From NCBI GenBank assembly GCA_031259965.1, contig JAIRKT010000104.1, positions 1 through 33,886 on the forward strand: DNA of 33,886 nt, read 5' to 3'. Within the stretch, counting starts at the first letter, position 1, and each line of letters starts with the position of its first letter. Position numbers and translations under genes: made by a program. A model generated the notes under the pieces. It made no database searches and had not been told where the DNA came from. It saw nothing but the letters and a program-made list of their open reading frames with translations. Source of the DNA: Christensenellaceae bacterium (lineage in GTDB: Bacteria > Bacillota > Clostridia > Christensenellales > DTU072). Positions 25,776 through 33,886 of this stretch are shown piece by piece.

Positions 25776-26792
25776 ATGATTAAAGAAGCTATTAAAGAAG
25801 CAGTAAATTATAGAAATTTAAGTTATGAAATGGCGGAAGGTGTGATGTGCGAAATTATGAGGGGTGAAGCAAGCGATATCCAGATGGCGGCATATTTAAC
25901 AGCGATGTCAATCAAATCCGAATCAATTGAGGAAATTACAGCTTCGGCTGCAGGAATGCGTAAATTTTGCATAAGACCTTTAAACGATGCAGATGCACTA
26001 GAGATCGTAGGGACGGGAGGTGATCATTCAAACTCCTTCAATATATCAACTACATCAGCCTTTGTTGTCGCGGCTGCTGGGATCCCTGTCGCAAAACATG
26101 GCAATAGGGCTGCATCTAGCTTATGTGGTGCTGCGGATGTACTAGAGGCATTGGGCGCGAAAATTGATGTTACCCCAGAAAAAAGCATAAGGATGTTGAA
26201 CAATATAGGATTTTGTTTTTTCTTTGCACAAAACTATCATATATCAATGAAATATGTAGCGCCGATACGAAAAGAGTTAGGAATTAGAACTATATTTAAT
26301 ATATTGGGACCACTTGTAAATCCAGCAGGCGCAAAAATGCAATTACTAGGGGTGCATAGCTCGAATCTAGTTTTTCCAATGGCTCAAGTGTTGTCAAATC
26401 TTGGCGTTAAAACTGGGCTAGTAGTGCACGGGAGGGATGGACTTGACGAAATAACAATAGGGGATGAGACCGATGTTTGTGAAATTAGAGATGGAAAATT
26501 TTCCGAATATACAATAAATCCTACCAAACTTGGTTTTAAAAAACACCCAAAAGAGGCATTGGTTGGAGGCAATCCTGAAAGAAATGCTAGCATACTAAAA
26601 GCCGTCTTGTCAGGCGAGCCTGGAGCTAGGAGGGATGCGGTTTTGTTAAATTCGGCTGCTGCTTTATATATAGCAAGACAAAACACTACACTTGAAGAAA
26701 ACATAGAACTTGCTAAAAAAATCATTGATGAAGGAGATGCACTTGACCTAATGAAACGATATGTGGCTAGCTCTAAAAACGAAGATGAATGA
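25776..26792 (+). CDS. trpD: Anthranilate phosphoribosyltransferase
   Basis: A 338-residue enzyme that joins anthranilate to phosphoribosyl pyrophosphate. The PRPP-binding loop GTGGDHSNSFNIST begins at about residue 79, KHGNRAASS follows near 107, and the second metal-binding element is DGLDEITIGDET. The usual small helical N-terminal domain and large alpha/beta domain are both present. AGAGG lies eight bases before the start, and the gene starts three bases after trpG ends. Confidence 0.97.
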   Translation: MIKEAIKEAVNYRNLSYEMAEGVMCEIMRGEASDIQMAAYLTAMSIKSESIEEITASAAGMRKFCIRPLNDADALEIVGTGGDHSNSFNISTTSAFVVAAAGIPVAKHGNRAASSLCGAADVLEALGAKIDVTPEKSIRMLNNIGFCFFFAQNYHISMKYVAPIRKELGIRTIFNILGPLVNPAGAKMQLLGVHSSNLVFPMAQVLSNLGVKTGLVVHGRDGLDEITIGDETDVCEIRDGKFSEYTINPTKLGFKKHPKEALVGGNPERNASILKAVLSGEPGARRDAVLLNSAAALYIARQNTTLEENIELAKKIIDEGDALDLMKRYVASSKNEDE

Positions 26793-26799
26793 GGCATGT

Positions 26800-27585
26800 A
26801 TGATATTAAATAAGATAGTAGAAAATAAGAAAAAAAAACTGATTGAAATTAAGAAAAATAAGGATTTTTCTAGGGTTAAATCCGATGGAATTGCTTTAGC
26901 TGAATTTGATAGGTTTAAATTTAACTCCACAATAAAAAGGATTAATAACATATCGTTTATTTGTGAAATAAAGAAGGCATCGCCATCAAAAGGAATAATA
27001 AGTGAAAATTTCGATCACAGATCATTAATAGTCGAATATGAAGAGGCCTCTGCAGACGCTTTATCAATTTTGACAGAAACAGATTTTTTTATGGGATCTG
27101 ACAATTACTTAATAGATGCAAAGAAAATTACAAATATACCACTCCTGCGCAAAGATTTTATAATCGACGAATATCAAATATATGAAAGCAAGACGATAGG
27201 AGCGGATGCAATTTTGTTGATTGTTTCTTTGCTAGAAAGAGTACAACTCAGTGACTATTTAAAAATCGCGGATGAACTAGGTTTGTCTGTTTTAGTTGAA
27301 ACAAGAAATAAAAAGGAGATTGATATAGCATTAGAAGCAGACGCCAAAATAATTGGTGTTAATAATAGAGACCTCATGGATTTTTCTGTAAACATATCAA
27401 ATGGATTGAAACTAAAAGAATTTGTACCGGATGATAAAATATTTGTAGCTGAGAGTGGATTTAGATCACGAGAGGATGTTATAATGTATGAAAAAGCAGG
27501 AGCAGATGCTATACTAATAGGCGAGCATCTTATGAAAAGTGACGATAAGTTTGAGTTTTTGTCTAGATTAAGAGGAGACAAATGA
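26800..27585 (+). CDS. trpC: Indole-3-glycerol phosphate synthase
   Basis: A 261-residue TIM-barrel enzyme that closes the indole ring. The ATG at 26800 is chosen because GAGG lies five bases ahead and the protein then has the normal N-terminus (MILNKIVENKK); the open frame reaches back into trpD. Motifs along the barrel are FICEIKKASPSKG, ILTETDFFMGS, LLRKDFIIDEYQIYES, VLVETRN, IIGVNNRDL and VAESG, covering the catalytic lysines and glutamates. Not fused to TrpF. Starts seven bases after trpD ends. Confidence 0.96.
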   Translation: MILNKIVENKKKKLIEIKKNKDFSRVKSDGIALAEFDRFKFNSTIKRINNISFICEIKKASPSKGIISENFDHRSLIVEYEEASADALSILTETDFFMGSDNYLIDAKKITNIPLLRKDFIIDEYQIYESKTIGADAILLIVSLLERVQLSDYLKIADELGLSVLVETRNKKEIDIALEADAKIIGVNNRDLMDFSVNISNGLKLKEFVPDDKIFVAESGFRSREDVIMYEKAGADAILIGEHLMKSDDKFEFLSRLRGDK

Positions 27586-28190
27586 GTGCGGACATAAAAA
27601 TTAAAATTTGTGGTATTACGCGAATTGAAGATATTGCTTGTTTGAACGAATCTAAACCTGATTATGTAGGATTTGTATTTGTAAAAAGGAGTAAAAGATA
27701 TTGTGAACCGACGAATGCAATTAATTTGAGAAAAAAATTATCAATGGAAATAACTACAGTAGGCGTTTTTGATAATGAACCTATCACTAACATAATTAAA
27801 TTTTTTAATGAAGGTATAATATCAATTGTTCAATTGCATGGCGGTGAAAATCTGGAATATATTAGAGAGCTAAGATCCAGAATGCCTGGTATAACAATAA
27901 TTAGGGCCATTGATGTGAGCTCTCATGCGAATAGTTATGATATGTATGATGCGGATTATTTGTTGTTAGATAATGGTAAAGGTGGAACTGGTATCACATT
28001 CGAGTGGACCAAAATCAAAAACATAAAGACACCATATTTTTTAGCAGGTGGAATAAATATAAGCAACTTAGAAGATGCTATCAAATATGGCCCATATGCT
28101 ATAGATGTTAGTAGTGGTGTTGAAACCGATGGTTATAAAGATCACAACAAAATCAAACGCATAATTTATGCGTTAAGGAATATGAAATGA
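27582..28190 (+). CDS. trpF: Phosphoribosylanthranilate isomerase
   Basis: A 202-residue TIM-barrel isomerase, the step between TrpD and TrpC. Catalytic cysteine and aspartate are seen in KICGITR (about residues 7-13) and in the [10 protein letters not shown] loop (about 128-137), with VQLHG, FLAGGIN and AIDVSSGVE as phosphate-binding elements. The ATG overlaps the trpC stop (ATGA), with GAGGAG just upstream, and its own stop overlaps trpB the same way, so translation is coupled through three genes. Confidence 0.96.
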   Translation: MSADIKIKICGITRIEDIACLNESKPDYVGFVFVKRSKRYCEPTNAINLRKKLSMEITTVGVFDNEPITNIIKFFNEGIISIVQLHGGENLEYIRELRSRMPGITIIRAIDVSSHANSYDMYDADYLLLDNGKGGTGITFEWTKIKNIKTPYFLAGGINISNLEDAIKYGPYAIDVSSGVETDGYKDHNKIKRIIYALRNMK

Positions 28191-29422
28191 AAATTAAAGG
28201 TGTGAGGCAAAAAATGCTGTATGATAAAGAATCAAATGCGCATGGAAGGTATGGAATTTTTGGCGGACAATACATTCCAGAGACTTTAATGGATGAAGTA
28301 ATAAAACTAGAAGAAAATTATAATTTCTACAAAAATAATCTCTCGTTCAATACTGAATTAAATGAATTATTAAAGAATTATGCTGGCAGACCATCATTGT
28401 TGTATTATGCGAGTAAAATGACAAGCGATTTAGGAGGATGCAAGGTTTATTTAAAAAGAGAAGATTTGAACCATACAGGGTCGCATAAAATAAATAATGT
28501 GCTAGGCCAGGCTCTTTTAGCTAAAAAAATTGGAAAAACCAGAGTCATTGCCGAAACAGGTGCTGGTCAACATGGTGTTGCAACTGCTACAGCAGCTGCA
28601 TTGTTAGGCCTTGAGTGTGAGATTTTCATGGGGGAAGAAGATGTTAAAAGGCAGGCATTAAATGTATACAGGATGGAACTTTTAGGTGCAAAAGTCAACT
28701 CTGTTACGAGTGGGACGGCTACTCTTAAAGATGCGGTAAACGAAACAATGAGAGAGTGGGTTAGCAGGGTTTATGATACACATTATTTACTAGGTTCAGT
28801 TATGGGTCCACATCCATTTCCTATGATTGTTAGAGATTTTCAAAGCATAATAAGTAGCGAAGCACGAGCCCAAATTCTTGATCTTGAGAACAAATTACCA
28901 CATGCTGTAATAGCATGTGTGGGTGGTGGTAGCAATGCAATTGGAATGTTTTATAACTTTATAAACGACAAATCCGTTAGATTAATCGGTTGCGAAGCGG
29001 CAGGCCTAGGAGTTGATACTGACTCTAATGCGGCAACCATTGCAACAGGCAGAGTAGGTGTCTTTCATGGTATGAAATCCTATTTTTGTCAAAATGATGA
29101 TGGCCAAATTAAACCTGTTTACTCGATTTCGGCGGGTTTAGATTATCCAGGAATAGGCCCAGAGCATGCATTCTTACATGCATCAAAAAGAGCTGAGTAC
29201 ATATCAATTAAAGATTCGGAGGCGGTTGATGCTTTTGAATACCTCGCACGAACAGAAGGAATAATATGCGCAATAGAGAGTGCACATGCCATAGCATATG
29301 CAATGAAGTTAGTACCATTAATTTCTAAAGCGGAAAATATAATAGTATGTTTATCAGGACGCGGCGATAAGGATGTTGCAAGTATTGCAAAATATCGTGG
29401 CAGAGATAATATAGAAATTTAA
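28187..29422 (+). CDS. trpB: Tryptophan synthase beta chain (canonical TrpB)
   Basis: A 411-residue PLP enzyme that condenses indole and serine in complex with TrpA. Marks are [16 protein letters not shown], the PLP lysine K101 in [27 protein letters not shown] and [10 protein letters not shown]. The start at 28187 overlaps the trpF stop and has AAGGA seven bases ahead. An in-frame ATG at 28214 with GAGG six bases ahead is equally good and would give 402 residues, beginning MLYDKESN. A second, TrpB2-type paralogue lies at 20375-21754. Confidence 0.97.
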   Translation: MKIKGVRQKMLYDKESNAHGRYGIFGGQYIPETLMDEVIKLEENYNFYKNNLSFNTELNELLKNYAGRPSLLYYASKMTSDLGGCKVYLKREDLNHTGSHKINNVLGQALLAKKIGKTRVIAETGAGQHGVATATAAALLGLECEIFMGEEDVKRQALNVYRMELLGAKVNSVTSGTATLKDAVNETMREWVSRVYDTHYLLGSVMGPHPFPMIVRDFQSIISSEARAQILDLENKLPHAVIACVGGGSNAIGMFYNFINDKSVRLIGCEAAGLGVDTDSNAATIATGRVGVFHGMKSYFCQNDDGQIKPVYSISAGLDYPGIGPEHAFLHASKRAEYISIKDSEAVDAFEYLARTEGIICAIESAHAIAYAMKLVPLISKAENIIVCLSGRGDKDVASIAKYRGRDNIEI

Positions 29423-29435
29423 AAAGGAGGCATCT

Positions 29436-30212
29436 ATGAGCAATATAAAAAATGCCTTTTCAAAAGGCAAAGCATTCATCGCCTTTGTAACTGCAGGACA
29501 TCCAACGCTAGATTTAAGTTACGAATACATAACTAAAATCGCAAAAGCAGGTGCAGATATCATTGAAATAGGAATTCCCTTCTCCGATCCTGTTGCCGAA
29601 GGTGTGGTTATTCAAAAGGCCAATACATGTGCCTTAAAAAAGGGTGTAGCACTAAACAATGTTTTTGAATTGACCAAAAGAGTAAGAAAAAATACCAATG
29701 TTCCGATTGTTTATTTAACATATTATAATCCCGTTTTTAATTATGGTGTTGAAAAGTTTTTCGAAGTTCTGAGAGAGCTAGGTGTGGATGGAATTATAAT
29801 TCCCGATTTACCATTTGAAGAATCAGAAGAGGTTTTACCGTTTGCTAAAAAAAACAACATTGATTTAATATCATTAATTGCACCTACATCATCAGATCGT
29901 ATATGTAAAATCGCAAAAAACGCAAGCGGTTATATATATCTTGTATCTTCAATGGGTGTAACTGGAATGCGCCACGAAATCACTACAAAGCTAGAAGATA
30001 TAGTGAGCGAGATCAGAAAAATTACGAACGTGCCAGTCTGTGTTGGTTTTGGCATTAACACAAAACAACAAGCAGCTGAAATTGCGAAGATCTCAGATGG
30101 TGTGATAGTTGGAAGTGCAATTGTTTCTATTATTGAAAACAATGGGACAGGTGACACTGATAAAATAACAGATTATGTTGAGATGATGAAAAATGCCATT
30201 ACAGAAAGTTAA
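29436..30212 (+). CDS. trpA: Tryptophan synthase alpha chain
   Basis: A 258-residue TIM-barrel enzyme that releases indole from indole-3-glycerol phosphate and passes it to TrpB. The first catalytic glutamate is in IEIGIPFSDP. The second acid, an aspartate (D60) in the Salmonella enzyme, is glutamate here (PVAEGVVIQ), a change I recall from other Firmicutes and not by itself a sign of loss. The phosphate site reads SSMGVTGMR and VGFGI. A strong AAAAGGAGG precedes the ATG. It is the last gene of the operon; no clear terminator was found after it. Confidence 0.96.
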   Translation: MSNIKNAFSKGKAFIAFVTAGHPTLDLSYEYITKIAKAGADIIEIGIPFSDPVAEGVVIQKANTCALKKGVALNNVFELTKRVRKNTNVPIVYLTYYNPVFNYGVEKFFEVLRELGVDGIIIPDLPFEESEEVLPFAKKNNIDLISLIAPTSSDRICKIAKNASGYIYLVSSMGVTGMRHEITTKLEDIVSEIRKITNVPVCVGFGINTKQQAAEIAKISDGVIVGSAIVSIIENNGTGDTDKITDYVEMMKNAITES

Positions 30213-30445
30213 AACACAATCTAAGTAGCAAGTAAATCCGTTTTATACAATGTTTATGTTCAGTTCGAAGTGTAAATAAATGTATTGTTGCATAGCACTA
30301 TTTATAATATTATAGTAAAAAACTTGCAAATTAAAACCTAACAATATATAATAAAACTAAGTAAAGTTAAGAATGTTTAAAAAAACTATACTCGTTTAGT
30401 TAATTGCAGTATATATTAAACTTAAATTTACAATAGAGGTGTTAT

Positions 30446-30658
30446 ATGCCATTAGCAATAGCCCCAGTCGGGCAGGAAATGACGATTATGAAAATATCAA
30501 CCGACGAAAAAACTAGACGACACCTTGAGGATCTGGGTATAATAGTCGGTGGCAAAATCAAGGTTTCATCAGACTTATCTGGTAATCTGGTTATTACTAT
30601 AAAAGATTGTAGAATGGCTTTAGATAAAGGACTTGCAATGAAAATCCACGTATCATAA
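30446..30658 (+). CDS. feoA: FeoA-family protein, without adjacent feoB
   Basis: A 70-residue small protein with an SH3-like fold, the accessory part of the ferrous iron transporter Feo, thought to act on the cytoplasmic side of FeoB. Marks are PLAIAPVGQEMTIMKI at the start, RRHLEDLGIIVGGKI in the middle (the family LxxLGI/MxxG element), and the end ALDKGLAMKIHV. AGAGG lies about six bases before the ATG. No feoB follows: the next gene is an unrelated membrane protein. Stand-alone FeoA proteins are common in Clostridia. Iron links it by theme to the siderophore importer, but no copy of the 16-bp palindrome was found upstream. Confidence 0.88.
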   Translation: MPLAIAPVGQEMTIMKISTDEKTRRHLEDLGIIVGGKIKVSSDLSGNLVITIKDCRMALDKGLAMKIHVS

Positions 30659-30852
30659 TCTGTTTATATTTCTATGGCTTATTTGAAGTTTGAAACTTTT
30701 TTATATCAAATTAAAGCATAGTTGTTTTGCTAAGAAAAGCAGTTTGAAATATAAATTAAGAATGTTTTGCTTCTGTTATTAATAGTTTATGGGGTTAAAT
30801 TTCATTTTAAAATTAAAAAAGTTATTGAATTATAGAAATCATACAAATAATG

Positions 30853-30861
30853 TGATATAAT
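30853..30861 (+). promoter_or_regulatory. Extended -10 promoter of the membrane protein gene
   Basis: TGATATAAT combines the TGn extension with a perfect TATAAT, about 60 bp before the start codon. No -35 box is seen at the usual distance, which extended -10 promoters can do without. Confidence 0.5.
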
Positions 30862-30923
30862 ATAATTGCATGAAAAAGTTTGTTTAAAACTAGCAAAGGC
30901 ATAGTTTAGTGAGGATTCTTTAC

Positions 30924-31859
30924 ATGAATCAGCCGAAATCATTGGCAAATATAGCTACAACTCCATATAATAGTCATTTGCTAAAATTAGCATTGAATGT
31001 TGTCTATTTTACAGCACTCATCATGTGTGTTATTTTTTTTGAAGGTGGGGTTTTTTATACAACTCCATTATTCAGTATTTTTACAGTAATAGCAGGAATA
31101 ACATTATTTTTTAATATTATAAAAATAGACGTCTTTGTAGCTAAATTAAACCAAAAACTTAAATTATATTTTTATTTATCTTGGATTCCTATTATTTTAG
31201 CACTTATCTTCTATCTTCTTTACTGTATAAAATTTACTAACGAATACAAAATAATAGCGATTATAATAAGTTGTGTAGGTTTAATAACAAACGCCTTTTT
31301 GGAAATAAAAACAATAATGTTCCTAAAATCCGATAAAAACTATTTAGGCACGTATGCTAACATGGTAATGGAAGCATTTCAGGAGTATTCTTCTAAAAAC
31401 AAAACTAAAGACAAAGAAGGTTCATTAGATGTATCCACATTAGCTTTAATCGGTTATTTAGTTCTCTTTATAACTGTGCGTGGAGGGTTGAGCCTTATAC
31501 GAGTACCAAAACAAACCACACCAGTTTTAATAGCTATGATTGTTTTGCTAATAGGAGTATTTGTCATACAATTTTTGACTTGTAAGCGCATGTATCAAGA
31601 CACAGGAAAATTTTTAAAACGCTATATCGCATTTGTGCAATTAACTCTGATTACTGCCATTTGCGCTGTTACTGTTGTCTTGCTTCTACCCGCAGAACTA
31701 GAATTAGCCCAATGGGGCTTTACTATACTAATGTCATTAACCTATGCGCCCTTTTATTTAGCAGCCCATAGATGTGGGAGATATATAAATGCAGTAAGAA
31801 TTTCTGTTTATTTATCACTTTTAGATTCGGAAGGCAATGTCCCCGAAAACTTACAATAG
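30924..31859 (+). CDS. Multi-pass membrane protein of unknown function
   Basis: A 311-residue protein. The ATG at 30924 is preferred over a GTG at 30909 because GAGG (30911-30914) lies nine bases ahead of it. About eight hydrophobic segments are visible: around residues 22-42, 47-65, 83-105, 110-130, 173-190, 197-220, 235-260 and 265-285. A hydrophilic loop of about 40 residues (SKNKTKDKEGSLD) lies between the first four and the last four, which suggests two four-helix halves. I do not recognise the family and assign no function. It has its own promoter and converges on the transposase at 31917. Confidence 0.75.
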   Translation: MNQPKSLANIATTPYNSHLLKLALNVVYFTALIMCVIFFEGGVFYTTPLFSIFTVIAGITLFFNIIKIDVFVAKLNQKLKLYFYLSWIPIILALIFYLLYCIKFTNEYKIIAIIISCVGLITNAFLEIKTIMFLKSDKNYLGTYANMVMEAFQEYSSKNKTKDKEGSLDVSTLALIGYLVLFITVRGGLSLIRVPKQTTPVLIAMIVLLIGVFVIQFLTCKRMYQDTGKFLKRYIAFVQLTLITAICAVTVVLLLPAELELAQWGFTILMSLTYAPFYLAAHRCGRYINAVRISVYLSLLDSEGNVPENLQ

Positions 31860-31878
31860 CCCTTAAAAATAGGGTTTT
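31860..31878 (+). terminator. Weak terminator-like hairpin after the membrane protein gene
   Basis: CCCT and AGGG form a short 4-bp stem with a seven-base loop, followed by four T, immediately after the stop codon. The stem is short, so function is uncertain. Confidence 0.35.
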
Positions 31879-31916
31879 ACGAAGTATATTATTTTAATTT
31901 ATACGTTGAACTCTTT

Positions 31917-33389
31917 TTAATCAGATAAAAAACCGAGTCTAGTACAGAGCAGTTTTGTTTTTTTTGTTATTTTCGTTGTTAACCAAGTTTCGCCAAATTT
32001 TTGCTTATAAATGTCTCCTAATTCCGTAAATACATCTGTAAGAGAATACGATGAAGCAAGGTTCTCACGTCTTAAAATATTTAATACTCGATAGGCCAAA
32101 AGCAAAGAAATATGATTAAAAAAACACCAACATTCAAACGTCTTATTATTGTGCATGTAGCTACTATCTTCACCCAAAATATTTTTCAGTGTTACAAAAT
32201 TTTGCTCTATCTGCATACGTTGTTTATACAGTTCATATATCTTTTGTGGGCTGTCTTCTTTGTTAGTTTTAATTATTATAGCACCACATTGTTTAGCTTT
32301 ATTTGACATTTCTTCAACAGGATTTAATATTTTAGATTTTCTGATATTTAGATTTTTGGATGCACAGATTTTTTCGTTTTTTTCTTCAATGCGGCCAACC
32401 ATATCGGACAGTTCAGCACTTTTTTTTACAGCATCTAAAAATATAATAATACGATAACCATCTTTTTCTATATCAAAAGCAGTAATCATTTTCTTGTGAA
32501 ATGTGAATGCTGCTGAAGCAGTTTTATTATCACAAACAATTCCTTTTGCTTCAAGGGAATTTCGATTTAATGGAATAATATATTTAACATTCAGGCCATT
32601 TAAAAGATTTATGTTTTCTTCAGATGAGAATCCCGTATCAGCCACTAAAGTATAATTAACATCCTTGTTTCTTTCTAATAAAGTGAGTTCTAAGGCTTTT
32701 ATATCTGGTATGTTTTCAGTAATACATCTATAAAAAACAGGTTCTATAGTTGGTTCAGTTGAAAAAACATAAATTGAATTTACTTGTGGCGTCCAGCTTC
32801 CATCGTGATTATGACCCACTTTAGGGAAGGACATATTCTTAGACCATGATTTAATTTTTGATCCGTCTATAATAATGTTGTTAGATGCATTGGATATCCT
32901 GTTCATAGTCTCTACGATCAAATCTCTGCGATCACCTATTGTCTCCATAGTTCTGCTAATATGTGACGAACTTAATCCAAGATTTGGTAGCATTTCGGAT
33001 ATGTAAGAATGATCGTAGTCCCTTTGAATTCGTTTAAATGGTGTTTCATTTAAACATCTTAAAAGTGAAATTGTATAAATAGTATCAGCTATTTTTTCTG
33101 TTTTAAAGACGTCTCTTAATGTCTCAAGTATGTCTTGAGAAATGGATGAAACAAATGCTACAGAACCATATGATTTTTGAACTTGCAATTTGTCTGCTGC
33201 AAATGATATCTTTTTGGGCGTAAGACCCTGTGGAGTAATAGTGCCAAGATAAGCACCTGTTTTTAAAACCTTTTTCTTCTTTTCAGAACTATATTCATAA
33301 TACTTTTCATACAAGTAATAGTTGCCTCTAAGAAGTCTTACTTCACGATTTTTTTCTTTGAATTTTGCGGCCCAATCAGGCAATATCAT
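31917..33389 (-). CDS. IS4-family transposase
   Basis: A 490-residue DDE transposase. The ATG at 33389 is chosen because GGAG lies nine bases ahead; a TTG at 33404 would sit inside that ribosome binding site. Catalytic residues are visible: D175 in IIIDGSKI, D251 in VADTGFSS, and E395 in the YREK signature YKQRMQIEQNFVTLK (Y, two, R, three, E, six, K). The frame is intact, so the element could be active. Terminal inverted repeats were searched for in 31860-31916 and 33390-33560 without a convincing pair. It is not a copy of the transposase at the left edge, although both belong to the IS4 family. Confidence 0.9.
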   Translation of the reverse strand: MILPDWAAKFKEKNREVRLLRGNYYLYEKYYEYSSEKKKKVLKTGAYLGTITPQGLTPKKISFAADKLQVQKSYGSVAFVSSISQDILETLRDVFKTEKIADTIYTISLLRCLNETPFKRIQRDYDHSYISEMLPNLGLSSSHISRTMETIGDRRDLIVETMNRISNASNNIIIDGSKIKSWSKNMSFPKVGHNHDGSWTPQVNSIYVFSTEPTIEPVFYRCITENIPDIKALELTLLERNKDVNYTLVADTGFSSEENINLLNGLNVKYIIPLNRNSLEAKGIVCDNKTASAAFTFHKKMITAFDIEKDGYRIIIFLDAVKKSAELSDMVGRIEEKNEKICASKNLNIRKSKILNPVEEMSNKAKQCGAIIIKTNKEDSPQKIYELYKQRMQIEQNFVTLKNILGEDSSYMHNNKTFECWCFFNHISLLLAYRVLNILRRENLASSYSLTDVFTELGDIYKQKFGETWLTTKITKKTKLLCTRLGFLSD

Positions 33390-33886
33390 AATAAAAATCT
33401 CCAAACGTGGATACTTGGTAATATTATAACATATAGTTTAAAAAAGTAATATGAAATAATTTGTGAATACTAATACAATAGTGTAAAATTTAAATGTTAT
33501 ATTTTTAAAAAACAAAATACGTAAATATAACAAAGTTTATAAACGAAGCATTATAACACAAATACTAAAGAGCTTAAAAAGAAACAGCTAGTTTTTTTTT
33601 TATTGTTATTTGCAATATAGTTATCGTAGAGTAAATTCAGCATGAGCTATTAGACATATTAATATTTGTATACAATCTAGAGATTGGGAACAATCACAAT
33701 TATTTTGTTGGTACGAAAAGTAATACAAATAGCATATTACTAATACTAGCCCACAATGCTTGTAATTATCACGGATCTTCACGGCATCAGTATACCTAGT
33801 TAATATAAGAAACAAAAGTCAAAAAATCCCAATTTAATTTGAAAAATCCAATATAATTCACAACATATTTCCTTTCAACCCAATTT
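33390..33886. other. Gene-free AT-rich right end
   Basis: No supported gene. A 64-codon minus frame (33621-33815) lacks a ribosome binding site and any family mark. The outer end of the IS element must lie in here but was not located. A run of T at about 33591-33601 follows a weak AGCT/AGCT hairpin and could end transcription coming from the left. Confidence 0.45.
33495..33532. repeat. 10-bp inverted repeat in the right-hand gene-free end
   Basis: TGTTATATTT (33495-33504) and AAATATAACA (33523-33532) are exact reverse complements, 18 bases apart. It lies about 110 bp outside the transposase start and is purely AT-rich, so chance is possible. Confidence 0.35.

Noticed and set aside
31860-33560. 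Terminal inverted repeats of the right-hand IS
   Set aside because: Only short partial matches such as TTTTAC were found on both sides; not enough to set the element ends.
33621-33815. 64-codon minus-strand frame at the right end
   Set aside because: No ribosome binding site or family mark, and its composition looks like translated intergenic AT-rich DNA.
1-33886. CRISPR arrays, tRNA or rRNA genes
   Set aside because: No regularly spaced repeats, cloverleaf-like sequences or rRNA landmarks were seen in any gap.

Overview
The window reads as chromosomal DNA of an AT-rich, low-GC Gram-positive bacterium, most likely a Clostridia-type member of the Bacillota. This rests on near-consensus sigma-70/sigma-A promoters, GGAGG-type ribosome binding sites, a T-box leader in front of a trp operon, a lone FeoA, rubrerythrin, the secA-prfB pair and a TSCPD-domain protein. 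No rRNA, tRNA or CRISPR array was seen. Taxonomy is inferred from gene content only.

Layout from left to right. (1) 1-1594: an IS4-family transposase cut by the window edge. (2) 1775-7466: a small TSCPD-domain gene diverges from a very large RND-type transporter gene (1680 residues), with two inverted repeats in the shared gap and a strong terminator after the transporter. (3) 7843-8286: a decayed remnant of the C-terminal end of a type III restriction-modification DNA methyltransferase. (4) 8608-11325 (minus): a DUF5058 membrane protein with a membrane partner, then an EamA transporter. (5) 11415-15609 (minus): a four-gene siderophore ABC importer in yclNOPQ order. It is preceded by an 800-bp gene-free region holding two copies of a perfect 16-bp palindrome, each just downstream of a -10 box, and a pair of long inverted arms. 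(6) 16435-21754 (minus): prfB, secA and a TrpB2-type tryptophan synthase beta chain. (7) 22348-22944 (plus): rubrerythrin. (8) 23326-30212 (plus): a consensus promoter, a tryptophan T-box with terminator, and trpE-G-D-C-F-B-A. (9) 30446-31859: feoA and an unknown membrane protein. (10) 31917-33389 (minus): a second, different IS4-family transposase, then a gene-free AT-rich end.

Together the genes cover tryptophan synthesis from chorismate (complete and T-box controlled, with a second TrpB outside the operon), iron handling (siderophore uptake, FeoA, rubrerythrin), core secretion and translation termination, and mobile-DNA debris at the edges and at 7.8-8.3 kb. I did not find an obvious new multi-gene system. 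The least explained signal is the paired promoter-palindrome arrangement in front of the siderophore operon, where the upstream copy drives into about 370 bp with no gene. Other points worth checking are the histidine-rich tail on the importer's ATPase and the enlarged extracellular loops of the RND protein.
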